This document shows positions 1 through 5,198 of a stretch of 5,517 nucleotides of DNA, in pieces. Position 1 is the first letter of the stretch. The number at the start of each line of letters is the position of its first letter. Below the pieces are notes generated by a model. That model saw only the letters and a list, made by a program, of their open reading frames with translations, ran no database searches and was not told the origin of the DNA. The DNA is from Chloroflexota bacterium (lineage in GTDB: Bacteria; Chloroflexota; Dehalococcoidia; SM23-28-2; RBG-16-64-32), in assembly GCA_016190405.1 (NCBI GenBank), contig JACPQO010000114.1, forward strand, positions 1 through 5,517, read 5' to 3'. Made by a program: the position numbers and the translations under genes.

Positions 1-1
1 C

Positions 2-736
2 CACACGGCCACGCTCGTCCACGACGATGTCATCGACAGCGCTTCCACCCGCCGCGGCCGCCCCACAGCCAACAGCGTGTTCCAGAACTCCACCACCGTC
101 ATGCTGGGCGACTACATGTTCGCCCACGCCGCCGATCAGATCGCCCGCACCGGCAACATCCGCGTCATCCGCCTCTTCTCCCAAACCCTCATGGTCATGG
201 CCAAGGGCGAGATACGCCAGGACCTTACGGCCTACGATAGCCGCCAGACCGTCCGCGACTACCTCCAGCGCATCGGCGGCAAGACGGCCTCTCTCTTCGC
301 CACCGCTTGTGAGGGCGGCGCCATCGTCAGCAACCAGCCCGAGGAGTGGATCGAGGCCCTGCGCGATTACGGATACAACTTCGGGATGGCCTTCCAGATC
401 GTGGACGACATCCTGGACTTCACCGGCGACGAGGCCCAGATGGGCAAGCCCGTGGGCAGCGACCTCATGCAGGGCACCCTGACGCTGCCCTCGCTCCTCC
501 TTATGGAGCGGCAGCCCCGGTCAAACCCCGTGCAGAGGTACTTCGGCCGGCCCAGTAAGGAGCGGCTGGCCCAGGCCGTGGCGATGATCCGCGACTCCGA
601 CATCCCGCGGGAGTCCTACGATATGGCCGGCGACTTTAGCCGCCGCGCCCGCGAAGCGCTGGCCCCCCTACCGGACAGCGAGGACCGGCAGACCCTGGTG
701 GAGCTCACGGACTCCGTGCTGGACCGCCACAGCTAA
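2..736 (+). CDS. Long-chain polyprenyl diphosphate synthase (5' truncated)
   Basis: This is a trans-isoprenyl diphosphate synthase, which condenses isopentenyl diphosphate onto an allylic diphosphate to make the side chain of quinones. The reading frame is open from the window edge and leaves 244 residues. The first Asp-rich motif DDVID is at local residues 8-12, inside HTATLVHDD, followed by the RRGRPTAN segment. GDYMF and GGKTASL follow, and the second Asp-rich motif DDILD is at 135-139, followed by GKPVGSDL. The small residue (Ala) five positions before the first motif, and the close likeness of this block to IspB/HepT enzymes, point to a long-chain product (C35-C45) rather than farnesyl diphosphate. 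Full-length relatives have about 320 residues, so roughly 80 N-terminal residues lie outside the window. The TAA stop overlaps a small inverted repeat. The gene converges on rsmI across a repeat-rich gap. The exact chain length cannot be told from sequence alone. Confidence 0.95.
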   Translation, partial: HTATLVHDDVIDSASTRRGRPTANSVFQNSTTVMLGDYMFAHAADQIARTGNIRVIRLFSQTLMVMAKGEIRQDLTAYDSRQTVRDYLQRIGGKTASLFATACEGGAIVSNQPEEWIEALRDYGYNFGMAFQIVDDILDFTGDEAQMGKPVGSDLMQGTLTLPSLLLMERQPRSNPVQRYFGRPSKERLAQAVAMIRDSDIPRESYDMAGDFSRRAREALAPLPDSEDRQTLVELTDSVLDRHS

Positions 737-747
737 CGGGTACCGTT
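735..747 (+). terminator. Small hairpin at the stop of the polyprenyl synthase gene
   Basis: AACGG and CCGTT form a perfect 5-bp inverted repeat around GTA, beginning inside the TAA stop. Only three T residues, partly in the stem, follow, so it is at best a weak terminator or an mRNA 3'-end structure. Confidence 0.25.
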
Positions 748-774
748 TCCGAGGTGTGCGGAGACGTCGTTTGG

Positions 775-837
775 TGTCATTCTGAGCGGCCATGACTCCC
801 TCTTGCCGGCCACCGCAGCTTCGCGAAGGAATCTGGG
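775..837 (+). repeat. 63-nt intergenic repeat, copy 1
   Basis: The unit begins TGTCATTCTGAGCG and ends TTCGCGAAGGAATCTGGG. The reverse complement aligns with 5091-5154: 13 of 14 bases match at one end and 14 of 17 at the other, with a diverged middle of nearly equal length. The ends match the widespread intergenic phrase of the type GTCATTCTGAGCG...GAAGAATCT, here with about 30 bases between the two halves. No open reading frame or target-site duplication was seen. Confidence 0.65.
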
Positions 838-964
838 GTGCGGCGGAGTGGCGAGTCAGGCGGTCTCGCCGACCCGGATGGGTGGGGTGGTCGCTGGAGG
901 CCCGCTCGTAGTGCCGAGCCGCCACGCCGTCCGGTCGTCGCGAACGTCTGCGCCTCCCCAGATT
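830..964. repeat. Inverted repeat AATCTGGGG / CCCCAGATT with 117-nt spacer
   Basis: Perfect 9-bp arms lie at 830-838 and 956-964. The left arm is the end of the 63-nt repeat, and the right arm starts an inverted repeat fragment that continues into a small hairpin. This may mark two half-elements in opposite orientation rather than a functional structure. Confidence 0.5.
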
Positions 965-987
965 GCCCTTCGGCTTCGCTCAGGGCA
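964..987. repeat. Hairpin-forming repeat fragment
   Basis: TGCCCT (964-969) and AGGGCA (982-987) form a perfect 6-bp stem around a 12-nt loop that contains CTTCGCTC. No T-tract follows. It lies downstream of the rsmI stop and could act as a weak transcript-end structure for either convergent gene, but it more likely belongs to the repeat family in this gap. Confidence 0.4.
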
Positions 988-1069
988 GATTTCGCGGAGG
1001 ACCGTACATACCGCGTCCGGACGCTATCGCCGTCCAGGATGACGGGTCGGGTTGCCGGTGTTCTATGCT

Positions 1070-1912
1070 CTATTGCTCCGGGGTGTGGGGAATGGGCGGG
1101 GTCTCCAGCCACAGCCGGTACACCTGGCGGCGCGGGAGCCCGCTGCTGCTCGCTACCGCGCTCACCGCCTCGCGGGCGGGTACGCCCTGGGCGCGGAGCC
1201 GGCGGAGTTGGCTGCGCACCTCATCTTCGGATAGGAGTGGCGGAGCGGCCGTGGAGGCGCCCTCGATGACGAGGGTGAGCTCGCCGCGTGGTTGGCCGAA
1301 GTGCTCCAGAGCTTGCGAGATGGTGCCGCGGAACACCTCCTCGAAGGCCTTGGTGAGTTCCCGGCAGACGGCGATGCGGCGGTCGCCCCAGGCCGCCAGC
1401 ATGTCGGCTAGGGTCCGGCGCAGGCGGTGGGGCGCCTCGAAGGTGACGATGGTGCGGGGCTCGGCGGACAGAGATGCCAGGAGCCGGCGGCGCTCCCCCG
1501 CGCGGCGGGGCAGAAAGCCGACGTACGTGAACTGGCGGCTGGGCAAGCCGGAGACAGCGAGGGCAGCGGTGACGGCGGACGGGCCGGGAACGGGGACGAC
1601 GGGGCAGCCGGCCTCCACGGCGGCGACGACGAGTTCGTAGCCGGGGTCGCTGATGCCGGGCGTGCCGGCCTCGGAGACGAGGGCCACGTCGCTGCTGCCG
1701 AGGGCGTCCAGTATTCGGGGCGTGCGCGATCGCATGTTGTGCTCGTTATAGCTCAGCAGCCGCTGGCGGATGCCGTGGTGAGACAGCAGCTTGCGGGTCG
1801 TGCGGGTGTCTTCGGCGGCGACGAGCGAGACCTCTCGCAGGAGGCGGAGGGCGCGCAGGGTGACGTCCTCCAGGTTGCCGATGGGCGTGGCCACGACGTA
1901 GAGGGTGTTCAT
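1070..1912 (-). CDS. rsmI: 16S rRNA (cytidine(1402)-2'-O)-methyltransferase RsmI
   Basis: RsmI uses S-adenosylmethionine to 2'-O-methylate C1402 in the decoding centre of 16S rRNA. The 280-residue product has the full family signature: VATPIGNLED (7-16), AEDTR (33-37), YNEHN (55-59), SEAGTPGISDPG (80-91), PGPSA (109-113), GFLPR (132-136), FEAPHR (158-163) and RELTK (184-188). A helical C-terminal segment (about 227-270) matches the small C-terminal domain of the family. The length is close to the E. coli enzyme (about 286). The start is the ATG before NTLYVVATPIGNL. No Shine-Dalgarno sequence precedes it, and a perfect TATAAT ends 9 bases upstream, which suggests a leaderless transcript. It is divergent from the crotonase gene and convergent with the polyprenyl synthase gene. 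Nothing looks broken or missing. Confidence 0.98.
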   Translation of the reverse strand: MNTLYVVATPIGNLEDVTLRALRLLREVSLVAAEDTRTTRKLLSHHGIRQRLLSYNEHNMRSRTPRILDALGSSDVALVSEAGTPGISDPGYELVVAAVEAGCPVVPVPGPSAVTAALAVSGLPSRQFTYVGFLPRRAGERRRLLASLSAEPRTIVTFEAPHRLRRTLADMLAAWGDRRIAVCRELTKAFEEVFRGTISQALEHFGQPRGELTLVIEGASTAAPPLLSEDEVRSQLRRLRAQGVPAREAVSAVASSSGLPRRQVYRLWLETPPIPHTPEQ

Positions 1913-1921
1913 GTCGAAGTG

Positions 1922-1951
1922 ATTATACGCCTGAGCGTATCGATGTGGGAA
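1922..1951 (-). promoter_or_regulatory. Leaderless-type promoter of rsmI
   Basis: On the - strand a consensus -10 TATAAT (1927 down to 1922) sits 9 nt before the rsmI ATG. Transcription should start at about 1914-1916, leaving a leader of two to four bases. A weak -35 candidate, TTCCCA, lies 18 nt upstream of the -10. The missing ribosome binding site fits leaderless translation. Confidence 0.6.
1925..1940. promoter_or_regulatory. Dyad ATACGC-CTGA-GCGTAT over the rsmI -10
   Basis: Perfect 6-bp inverted arms around a 4-nt centre overlap the upstream half of the rsmI -10 element. The position suits a repressor operator. No regulator family is recognised from the sequence, and no regulator gene is in the window. 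Confidence 0.4.
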
Positions 1952-1964
1952 AGTGTTTACACTT
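1951..1964. promoter_or_regulatory. Dyad AAGTGT-TT-ACACTT in the divergent region
   Basis: A perfect 6-bp inverted repeat with a 2-nt centre lies between the rsmI promoter and the crotonase promoter module. The centre is too short for a good RNA hairpin, so a binding site for a dimeric DNA-binding protein is the likelier reading. It could act on either divergent gene. Confidence 0.4.
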
Positions 1965-1982
1965 CTTCTCCGAAAAATCGAA

Positions 1983-2023
1983 GCGTTGACGGGCCAGGCC
2001 AGTAACTGATATATTAGCTGAAA
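1983..2023 (+). promoter_or_regulatory. Promoter module copy 1 (crotonase gene)
   Basis: TTGACG (1986-1991) serves as -35. An 18-nt spacer separates it from TATATT (2010-2015) as -10, and TG one base before the -10 makes it an extended -10 promoter. The predicted start is near 2022. The whole 41 bases match 3201-3241 at 38 positions, including the spacer and the AGCTGAAA after the -10. The -10 region CTGATATATTAG is also a near-palindrome. The leader to the ATG would be about 84 nt. Confidence 0.75.
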
Positions 2024-2046
2024 ACTGGTCCGAATCGTATAGCATA

Positions 2047-2052
2047 TATAAT
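2047..2052 (+). promoter_or_regulatory. Possible second -10 box TATAAT upstream of the crotonase gene
   Basis: A consensus TATAAT lies 54 nt before the ATG. The best -35 at suitable distance (CTGGTC, 2025-2030, spacing 16) is poor. It may be a secondary start or chance in the AT-rich run. Confidence 0.25.
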
Positions 2053-2091
2053 CGCTGTTGTCGAGCCGGCCAGGGACCGGGTTCAGACATC

Positions 2092-2100
2092 AGAAGGAGG
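2092..2100 (+). promoter_or_regulatory. Strong ribosome binding site fixing the crotonase start
   Basis: AGAAGGAGG lies 5 nt before ATG 2106. It favours this ATG over the in-frame TTG at 2058, which has no Shine-Dalgarno sequence and would add 16 residues unlike the family. Confidence 0.85.
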
Positions 2101-2105
2101 GTTCC

Positions 2106-3008
2106 ATGGCGGAATACGCAAACTTCATGGAGTGGGTTGTCACACGGGACGGACCCGTCGCCACGATAAAGTTCGGCGTCGTCCAGAAGCCCCTCAAGGA
2201 CTTCATCGAGCATCACGTGTCACTAGCTCTTGCCCTCGAGGAGGTGCGCTTCGACGACACGGTGCGTGTCGTGGTGATTACGGGTCGCGGCGACGGGATG
2301 TTCGAGCTGGGCCCGCTGCCCGGCGAAGTGGAGCCCTACCCCAAGGACCTCATGAACCCAGCTACTCGGCCGGGCGGGCCGTCAGCGCTCAAGGGCCCCT
2401 GGAGCCTATCGCAGGGGATCGAGCGCACGTTTGCCGCACTGGCGCTTATGGAAAAGCCGGTCATCGCGCGTCTGAATGGAAACGCCTACGGCTTTGCCAT
2501 GCACGTGCTCTGGGGCTGCGATATCATCATCGCGCAGGAGGATGTTCTCCTGGGCGACAACCATCTCGCTTTGCACCCGACGATGCCGTGGGGAATGACG
2601 GCCGGTGACGGCGCGTTTGCCTTCCTGCCTCTGTTTATGACACCAACCAAACTCAAGGAGTTCCTGCTCCTCGGTCCGAGTTGGACGGCGAAGCAGATGG
2701 CCGAGATGGGCCTGATTAACTACGCGGTGCCGGCGGACCAGCTCGACGCCAAGGTGAACGAGTTCGTCCAGAAGTTCCTCGAGCGGCCGGTCGGCCCCCT
2801 CATTCGCACGAAGCGCGCGGCCAATAAGCGGCTGATCGAGCAGATGAACCTGACCCACGATTACTCGTGGCTGTCGGAGACGCTCGACCATTGGGAGATG
2901 GCCGCGCTGGATTTCAAACAACAGATGACCCTGCGGCCCGACGATCCAAACTGGGCGTTTGAAGATCTTGAGGCAGAGGCGGGACTTGACCCGCAGCACA
3001 AACGCTGA
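2106..3008 (+). CDS. Crotonase-superfamily (enoyl-CoA hydratase/isomerase-like) protein
   Basis: The 300-residue product has the crotonase fold signature. A beta-strand VRVVVITGRGDG (53-64) leads into the first oxyanion-hole region, an enlarged loop covers about 70-100, and the core KPVIARLNGNAYGFAMHVLWGCDIIIA occupies 117-143 (split here as KPVIARLNG, then NAYGFAMH, then VLWGCDIIIA). WTAKQMAEMGLINYAVP (193-209) is the usual helix and strand before the C-terminal helices. Such proteins bind acyl-CoA thioesters and stabilise an enolate. Against rat enoyl-CoA hydratase, aligned by eye, Glu144 and Glu164 fall on His133 and His153, with the 20-residue spacing kept, and the usual GGG is GFA. Ordinary hydration of enoyl-CoA is therefore doubtful; an isomerase, hydrolase, lyase or decarboxylase role is possible, and the substrate is unknown. 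The final ~30 residues (RPDDPNWAFEDLEAEAGLD) form an acidic tail. A strong ribosome site fixes the start. The gene stands alone, with its own promoter and a hairpin at the stop. Confidence 0.85.
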   Translation: MAEYANFMEWVVTRDGPVATIKFGVVQKPLKDFIEHHVSLALALEEVRFDDTVRVVVITGRGDGMFELGPLPGEVEPYPKDLMNPATRPGGPSALKGPWSLSQGIERTFAALALMEKPVIARLNGNAYGFAMHVLWGCDIIIAQEDVLLGDNHLALHPTMPWGMTAGDGAFAFLPLFMTPTKLKEFLLLGPSWTAKQMAEMGLINYAVPADQLDAKVNEFVQKFLERPVGPLIRTKRAANKRLIEQMNLTHDYSWLSETLDHWEMAALDFKQQMTLRPDDPNWAFEDLEAEAGLDPQHKR

Positions 3009-3020
3009 CGCGTCGTCAGC
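3004..3020 (+). terminator. Hairpin overlapping the crotonase stop codon
   Basis: GCTGACG (3004-3010) and CGTCAGC (3014-3020) form a perfect 7-bp GC-rich stem around CGT, with the TGA stop inside the left arm. The following sequence is pyrimidine-rich but has no true T-run, so it may be a weak intrinsic terminator or a 3'-end stabiliser. Confidence 0.45.
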
Positions 3021-3122
3021 CCATCTCTCGCACCGCTTCCACCTGCCTCAGCCTTCCTGGTTCGACCAGTACGGCCAGCGGATATCGAATCGCCATGCGC
3101 AGCCGTCCTCCCTGCATGCTCG

Positions 3123-3136
3123 CCTCCAGATGGAGG
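3123..3136. repeat. Short inverted repeat CCTCCA-GA-TGGAGG
   Basis: Perfect 6-bp arms surround a 2-nt centre in the gap between the crotonase and guaB3 genes. It could be a protein-binding dyad, or fold as a 5-bp hairpin with a four-base loop. The right arm resembles a Shine-Dalgarno sequence, but no credible gene follows. Apart from this dyad, the stop hairpin and the promoter module, the 268-base gap holds nothing I can assign. Confidence 0.3.
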
Positions 3137-3200
3137 TAACGCATTGAATGCGGACATTCTTGCTGCAACGTAACTAGGACACTCTACCTGCACCCCTAAG

Positions 3201-3241
3201 GCGTTGACGCGCCAGCCCGGTAACTGATATATTAGCTGAAA
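3201..3241 (+). promoter_or_regulatory. Promoter module copy 2 (guaB3)
   Basis: TTGACG (3204-3209), an 18-nt spacer and TATATT (3228-3233) preceded by TG at extended -10 distance repeat the layout of 1983-2023, with 38 of 41 bases identical. Predicted transcription start is near 3240, giving a leader of about 37 nt to the guaB3 ATG. Confidence 0.75.
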
Positions 3242-3264
3242 CCCCCGCGGCCCATTCCATAACC

Positions 3265-3273
3265 GAGGCGAGG
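3265..3273 (+). promoter_or_regulatory. Tandem GAGG ribosome binding site of guaB3
   Basis: GAGGCGAGG offers two Shine-Dalgarno cores, ending 8 and 3 nt before ATG 3277. The upstream core has the better spacing and supports this start. Confidence 0.6.
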
Positions 3274-3276
3274 CAT

Positions 3277-4413
3277 ATGAGTCTATCGATCTCTAAGGAA
3301 CTCCGACCCGCCTACGGGTTCGACGAAGTGGCCATCGTGCCTGGTTCCGTCACGGTCAACCCGGAGCTCGCCGATGTCCGCTTTGCCATCGGCGGGTTCA
3401 CATTCGATTTTCCCATTCTGGCCGCCGCCCTGGACGCGGTGGTGGACCCCCGCTTCGCCGTCCAGATGGGCCGGCGGGGCGGCCTGGCAGTCATGAACCT
3501 GGAGGGGCTCCAGGCCCGATACGAGGACCCCGACGCCGCCATCGCCGAGGTCGTCAGCGCCCCCCAGACGGAGGCGGCGGCGGTCAACCAGCGGCTGCAC
3601 GCCGCGCCCATCCGCGAGGAGCTCATCGCCCGGCGCGTGCGCGACATCAAGGACGGCGGCGCGGTGTGCGCCGTCTCCTGCACGCCGGCCAACACCAAGC
3701 GATTGGCGCCCATCGCCGTGGACGCCGGGGCGGACATTTTCGTCGTCCAGTCCACCGTGACCAGCGCGCGACACATCTCCCGCAGCCCGCGCGGCCTCAT
3801 CCTGGAGGAGCTGTGCCGGGACATCCGCGTGCCGGTGCTGGTGGGGAACACCGTGACGTATGAGGCCACCAAAGAGCTCATGGAGACGGGCATCGCCGGC
3901 ATCCTGGTGGGCGTGGGCCCGGGCGCCATCTGTACTTCCCGCGAAGTACTGGGCGTGGGCGTGCCGCAGGTGACGGCGACCCTGGACTGCGCCGCCGCCC
4001 GCGACCAGTACTACCGCGAGACGGGCCGCTACGTGCCTGTCATCACCGACGGCGGCATGCGCAACGGCGGCGACGTGTGCAAGGCGCTGGCCGCCGGCGC
4101 CGATGCCGTGATGCTGGGCTCCGCCTTCGCGCGGACGCAGGAGGCCCCGGCCAAGGGGTTGTCCTGGGGGATGTCGACTGGCCATGCCGAGCTGCCCCGC
4201 GGCACCCGCATCCAGGTGGGCGTGGACACGACGCTGGACCGGCTGCTGTTCGGGCCGACGTCCCGCACCGACGGGACGGAGAACCTGGTGGGGGCCATCC
4301 GCACCTGCATGGGGGTCTGCGGCGCCCAGACCATCGCCGAGTTCCACGAGACGGAGCTCGTCGTCGCGCCCTCCATTAAGACGGAGGGCAAGGTCTACCA
4401 GCTCAGCCGGTAG
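3277..4413 (+). CDS. guaB3: GuaB3-type IMP dehydrogenase family protein
   Basis: The 378-residue product is an IMP dehydrogenase/GMP reductase-type TIM barrel without the CBS pair that sits inside classical GuaB (about 490 residues). The catalytic-loop motif GPGAICTSR (214-222) carries the nucleophile Cys219 and is followed by EVLGVGVPQVTA. DGGMRNGGDVCKALAAGAD (258-276) supplies the phosphate-binding Asp/Gly segment, then VMLGSAFA. The early block FDFPILAAALDAVVDPRFA corresponds to the conserved PI...MD segment of IMPDH, and MGVCGAQTIAEF lies near the end. Length and layout match the GuaB3 subfamily, found mainly in Actinobacteria, Cyanobacteria and Chloroflexota. IMPDH activity (IMP to XMP with NAD+, the committed step to GMP) is likely but not certain, since GuaB3 proteins are often annotated only as IMPDH-related. 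The start is supported by the tandem GAGG site. The last 26 nt including the stop are echoed at 5164-5189. Confidence 0.92.
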   Translation: MSLSISKELRPAYGFDEVAIVPGSVTVNPELADVRFAIGGFTFDFPILAAALDAVVDPRFAVQMGRRGGLAVMNLEGLQARYEDPDAAIAEVVSAPQTEAAAVNQRLHAAPIREELIARRVRDIKDGGAVCAVSCTPANTKRLAPIAVDAGADIFVVQSTVTSARHISRSPRGLILEELCRDIRVPVLVGNTVTYEATKELMETGIAGILVGVGPGAICTSREVLGVGVPQVTATLDCAAARDQYYRETGRYVPVITDGGMRNGGDVCKALAAGADAVMLGSAFARTQEAPAKGLSWGMSTGHAELPRGTRIQVGVDTTLDRLLFGPTSRTDGTENLVGAIRTCMGVCGAQTIAEFHETELVVAPSIKTEGKVYQLSR

Positions 4414-4481
4414 GCGCGCACCGCTGCTGGTGACAGGCTTCCGTCGTCACTTCACCCACCCCGCCTGAACGAATGCCTCGG

Positions 4482-4497
4482 CGCCACCGATGTGGCG
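4482..4497 (+). promoter_or_regulatory. Hairpin just upstream of the DUF4383-like gene
   Basis: CGCCAC and GTGGCG form a perfect 6-bp stem around CGAT. The right arm contains the alternative GTG start (4492) and overlaps the weak ribosome site (GGCGAG) of ATG 4507, so folding could limit translation. It could also serve as a 3'-end structure of the guaB3 transcript. Confidence 0.35.
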
Positions 4498-4506
4498 AGA
4501 CAAGTT

Positions 4507-4989
4507 ATGAAGAACAGAGCACTTACTGCCTGTGGATTGGGGGCGGGTCGCGCCCTCTCGCCCGCCCGCGTCTTCCTTTGGATGTCGGTGGCGTACCTGC
4601 TGGTCCTCGGTCTCGGCAGCCTGCTCGTCAACTCCAGCTTCGCCGTCGGCGACGAGGTCTCGGGGGACCATCTGTTCGGTGCTATCGAGACAAACGGGTG
4701 GCACGGCCTGTCAGGCCTGCTACTCGGGGCCGCCTCCCTGGCCTTCGCGATGTCCGCACGTTGGGCCCGGGAGGGAGCGGCGATAATCGGGGCATCCCTT
4801 CTGGCAAGCGGCGTCCTCCTCCTGCTCTACGGCGAGGGCTCGGTAGCCCTCGGGCTAATCCCAGTGGACGCCAGAGACGCTGTCCTCCTCCACGTGCTCC
4901 CCGGCGTGGTGGGCCTCGTCTGCGCCGGTGCTACGCCGAGATGGCGGAGCCGCAATGCTACAGCTGGACCGGTGTCGCGGGGCGACTGA
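4507..4989 (+). CDS. Four-helix membrane protein, DUF4383-like
   Basis: The 160-residue product is strongly hydrophobic, with four predicted membrane segments at about 22-42, 64-82, 89-108 and 125-143. NGWHGLSGLLLGAASL before helix 2 and LIPVDARDAVLLHVLPGVVGL at helix 4 (split: LIPVDARDAV, LLHVLPGVVGL) resemble the twice-repeated 'N..H...G' pattern of DUF4383 proteins, whose function is unknown. The protein would sit in the cytoplasmic membrane. ATG 4507 is preferred because a weak GGCGAG lies 7 nt upstream; the frame also allows GTG 4492, adding five residues, but with no ribosome site. It follows guaB3 by about 90 bases on the same strand with no obvious promoter between, so co-transcription is possible. 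The C-terminal tail after helix 4 is Arg-rich and polar. Family assignment is by eye and moderate. Confidence 0.7.
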   Translation: MKNRALTACGLGAGRALSPARVFLWMSVAYLLVLGLGSLLVNSSFAVGDEVSGDHLFGAIETNGWHGLSGLLLGAASLAFAMSARWAREGAAIIGASLLASGVLLLLYGEGSVALGLIPVDARDAVLLHVLPGVVGLVCAGATPRWRSRNATAGPVSRGD

Positions 4990-4998
4990 GAGTCCTTC

Positions 4999-5031
4999 CC
5001 GCTCGTCCTGAGGCTCTCGAAGGATGAGCGG
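4999..5031. repeat. Long hairpin repeat, 11-bp stem
   Basis: CCGCTCGTCCT (4999-5009) pairs with AGGATGAGCGG (5021-5031), with one G-T pair and an 11-nt loop containing GGCTCTCGA. The phrase resembles the widespread intergenic sequence of the type CGTCCTGAG...TCGAAGGA. It begins 9 bases after the stop of the membrane-protein gene and could act as its 3'-end structure, though no T-tract follows. Confidence 0.55.
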
Positions 5032-5090
5032 AGGGCGAGGCGACGTAGCGGCCAGAACGCAGGCCGTCTGACCCACCGCCCACCGCCCTC

Positions 5091-5154
5091 GCCAGATTCG
5101 TTCGCGTAGACCGCTCTGGCCTTCGACAGGACCGTCTCGCCGCTCACAATGACA
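5091..5154 (-). repeat. 63-nt intergenic repeat, copy 2 (inverted)
   Basis: The unit begins CCAGATTCGTTCGCG and ends CGCTCACAATGACA. It is the reverse-complement counterpart of 775-837: both ends are strongly conserved, the middle is diverged, and the length differs by one base. Confidence 0.6.
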
Positions 5155-5163
5155 GCGCGGCCC

Positions 5164-5189
5164 AAGGTCTACCAGTTCAGCCGGTAGGC
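5164..5189 (+). pseudogene. Echo of the guaB3 3' end (26 nt)
   Basis: This stretch matches 4390-4415 at 25 of 26 bases. It covers the last seven codons, the TAG stop and the three following bases, and in frame would read KVYQFSR-stop against KVYQLSR-stop in guaB3. Similarity ends sharply on both sides. It may be the remnant of a second guaB-type gene or a copied fragment. It is too short to express anything. Confidence 0.5.
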
Positions 5190-5198
5190 CAAGGGCGC

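Larger units (their letters stand above)
737..1069. other. Repeat-rich non-coding gap between convergent genes
   Basis: No credible gene occupies these 333 bases. The open frames here have no family motif or ribosome binding site and run into rsmI on the wrong strand. The gap holds a 63-nt repeat starting TGTCATTCTGAGCG, a 9-bp inverted repeat (AATCTGGGG / CCCCAGATT), and a small hairpin with TGCCCT and AGGGCA arms. Short phrases of this kind recur in intergenic space of many environmental genomes, so the gap looks like accumulated repeat debris between two transcription ends. Confidence 0.6.

Noticed and set aside
775..1010. A complete insertion sequence or MITE in the gap after the polyprenyl synthase gene
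   Set aside because: No transposase and no target-site duplication were seen; the 9-bp inverted arms are explained by two opposing repeat fragments.
963..1640. A 225-codon + strand frame over the 3' half of rsmI
   Set aside because: It is an Arg/Ser-rich translation of the rsmI antisense strand with no family motif; rsmI itself has all its signature motifs.
2058..2105. TTG start at 2058 extending the crotonase by 16 residues
   Set aside because: The extra residues include the translated ribosome binding site, and a strong AGAAGGAGG sits 5 nt before ATG 2106.
2022..2105. Riboswitch or structured leader upstream of the crotonase
   Set aside because: Only short chance pairings (such as GGTCC with GGACC) are visible, and no known riboswitch core can be recognised in about 84 nt.
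2406..2999. A 197-codon - strand frame over the crotonase gene
   Set aside because: It is a shadow of the crotonase reading frame, with no start signal or recognisable domain.
3131..3148. Possible short gene after TGGAGG in the gap before guaB3
   Set aside because: No start codon at a useful distance opens more than a few codons; the GGAGG is better read as one arm of the CCTCCA/TGGAGG dyad.
3283..4347. A 354-codon open frame antisense to guaB3
   Set aside because: It is the complement of a high-GC coding region, is rich in His, Gly, Ala and Arg with low complexity, has no ribosome site, and the + strand protein is clearly the GuaB3 family.
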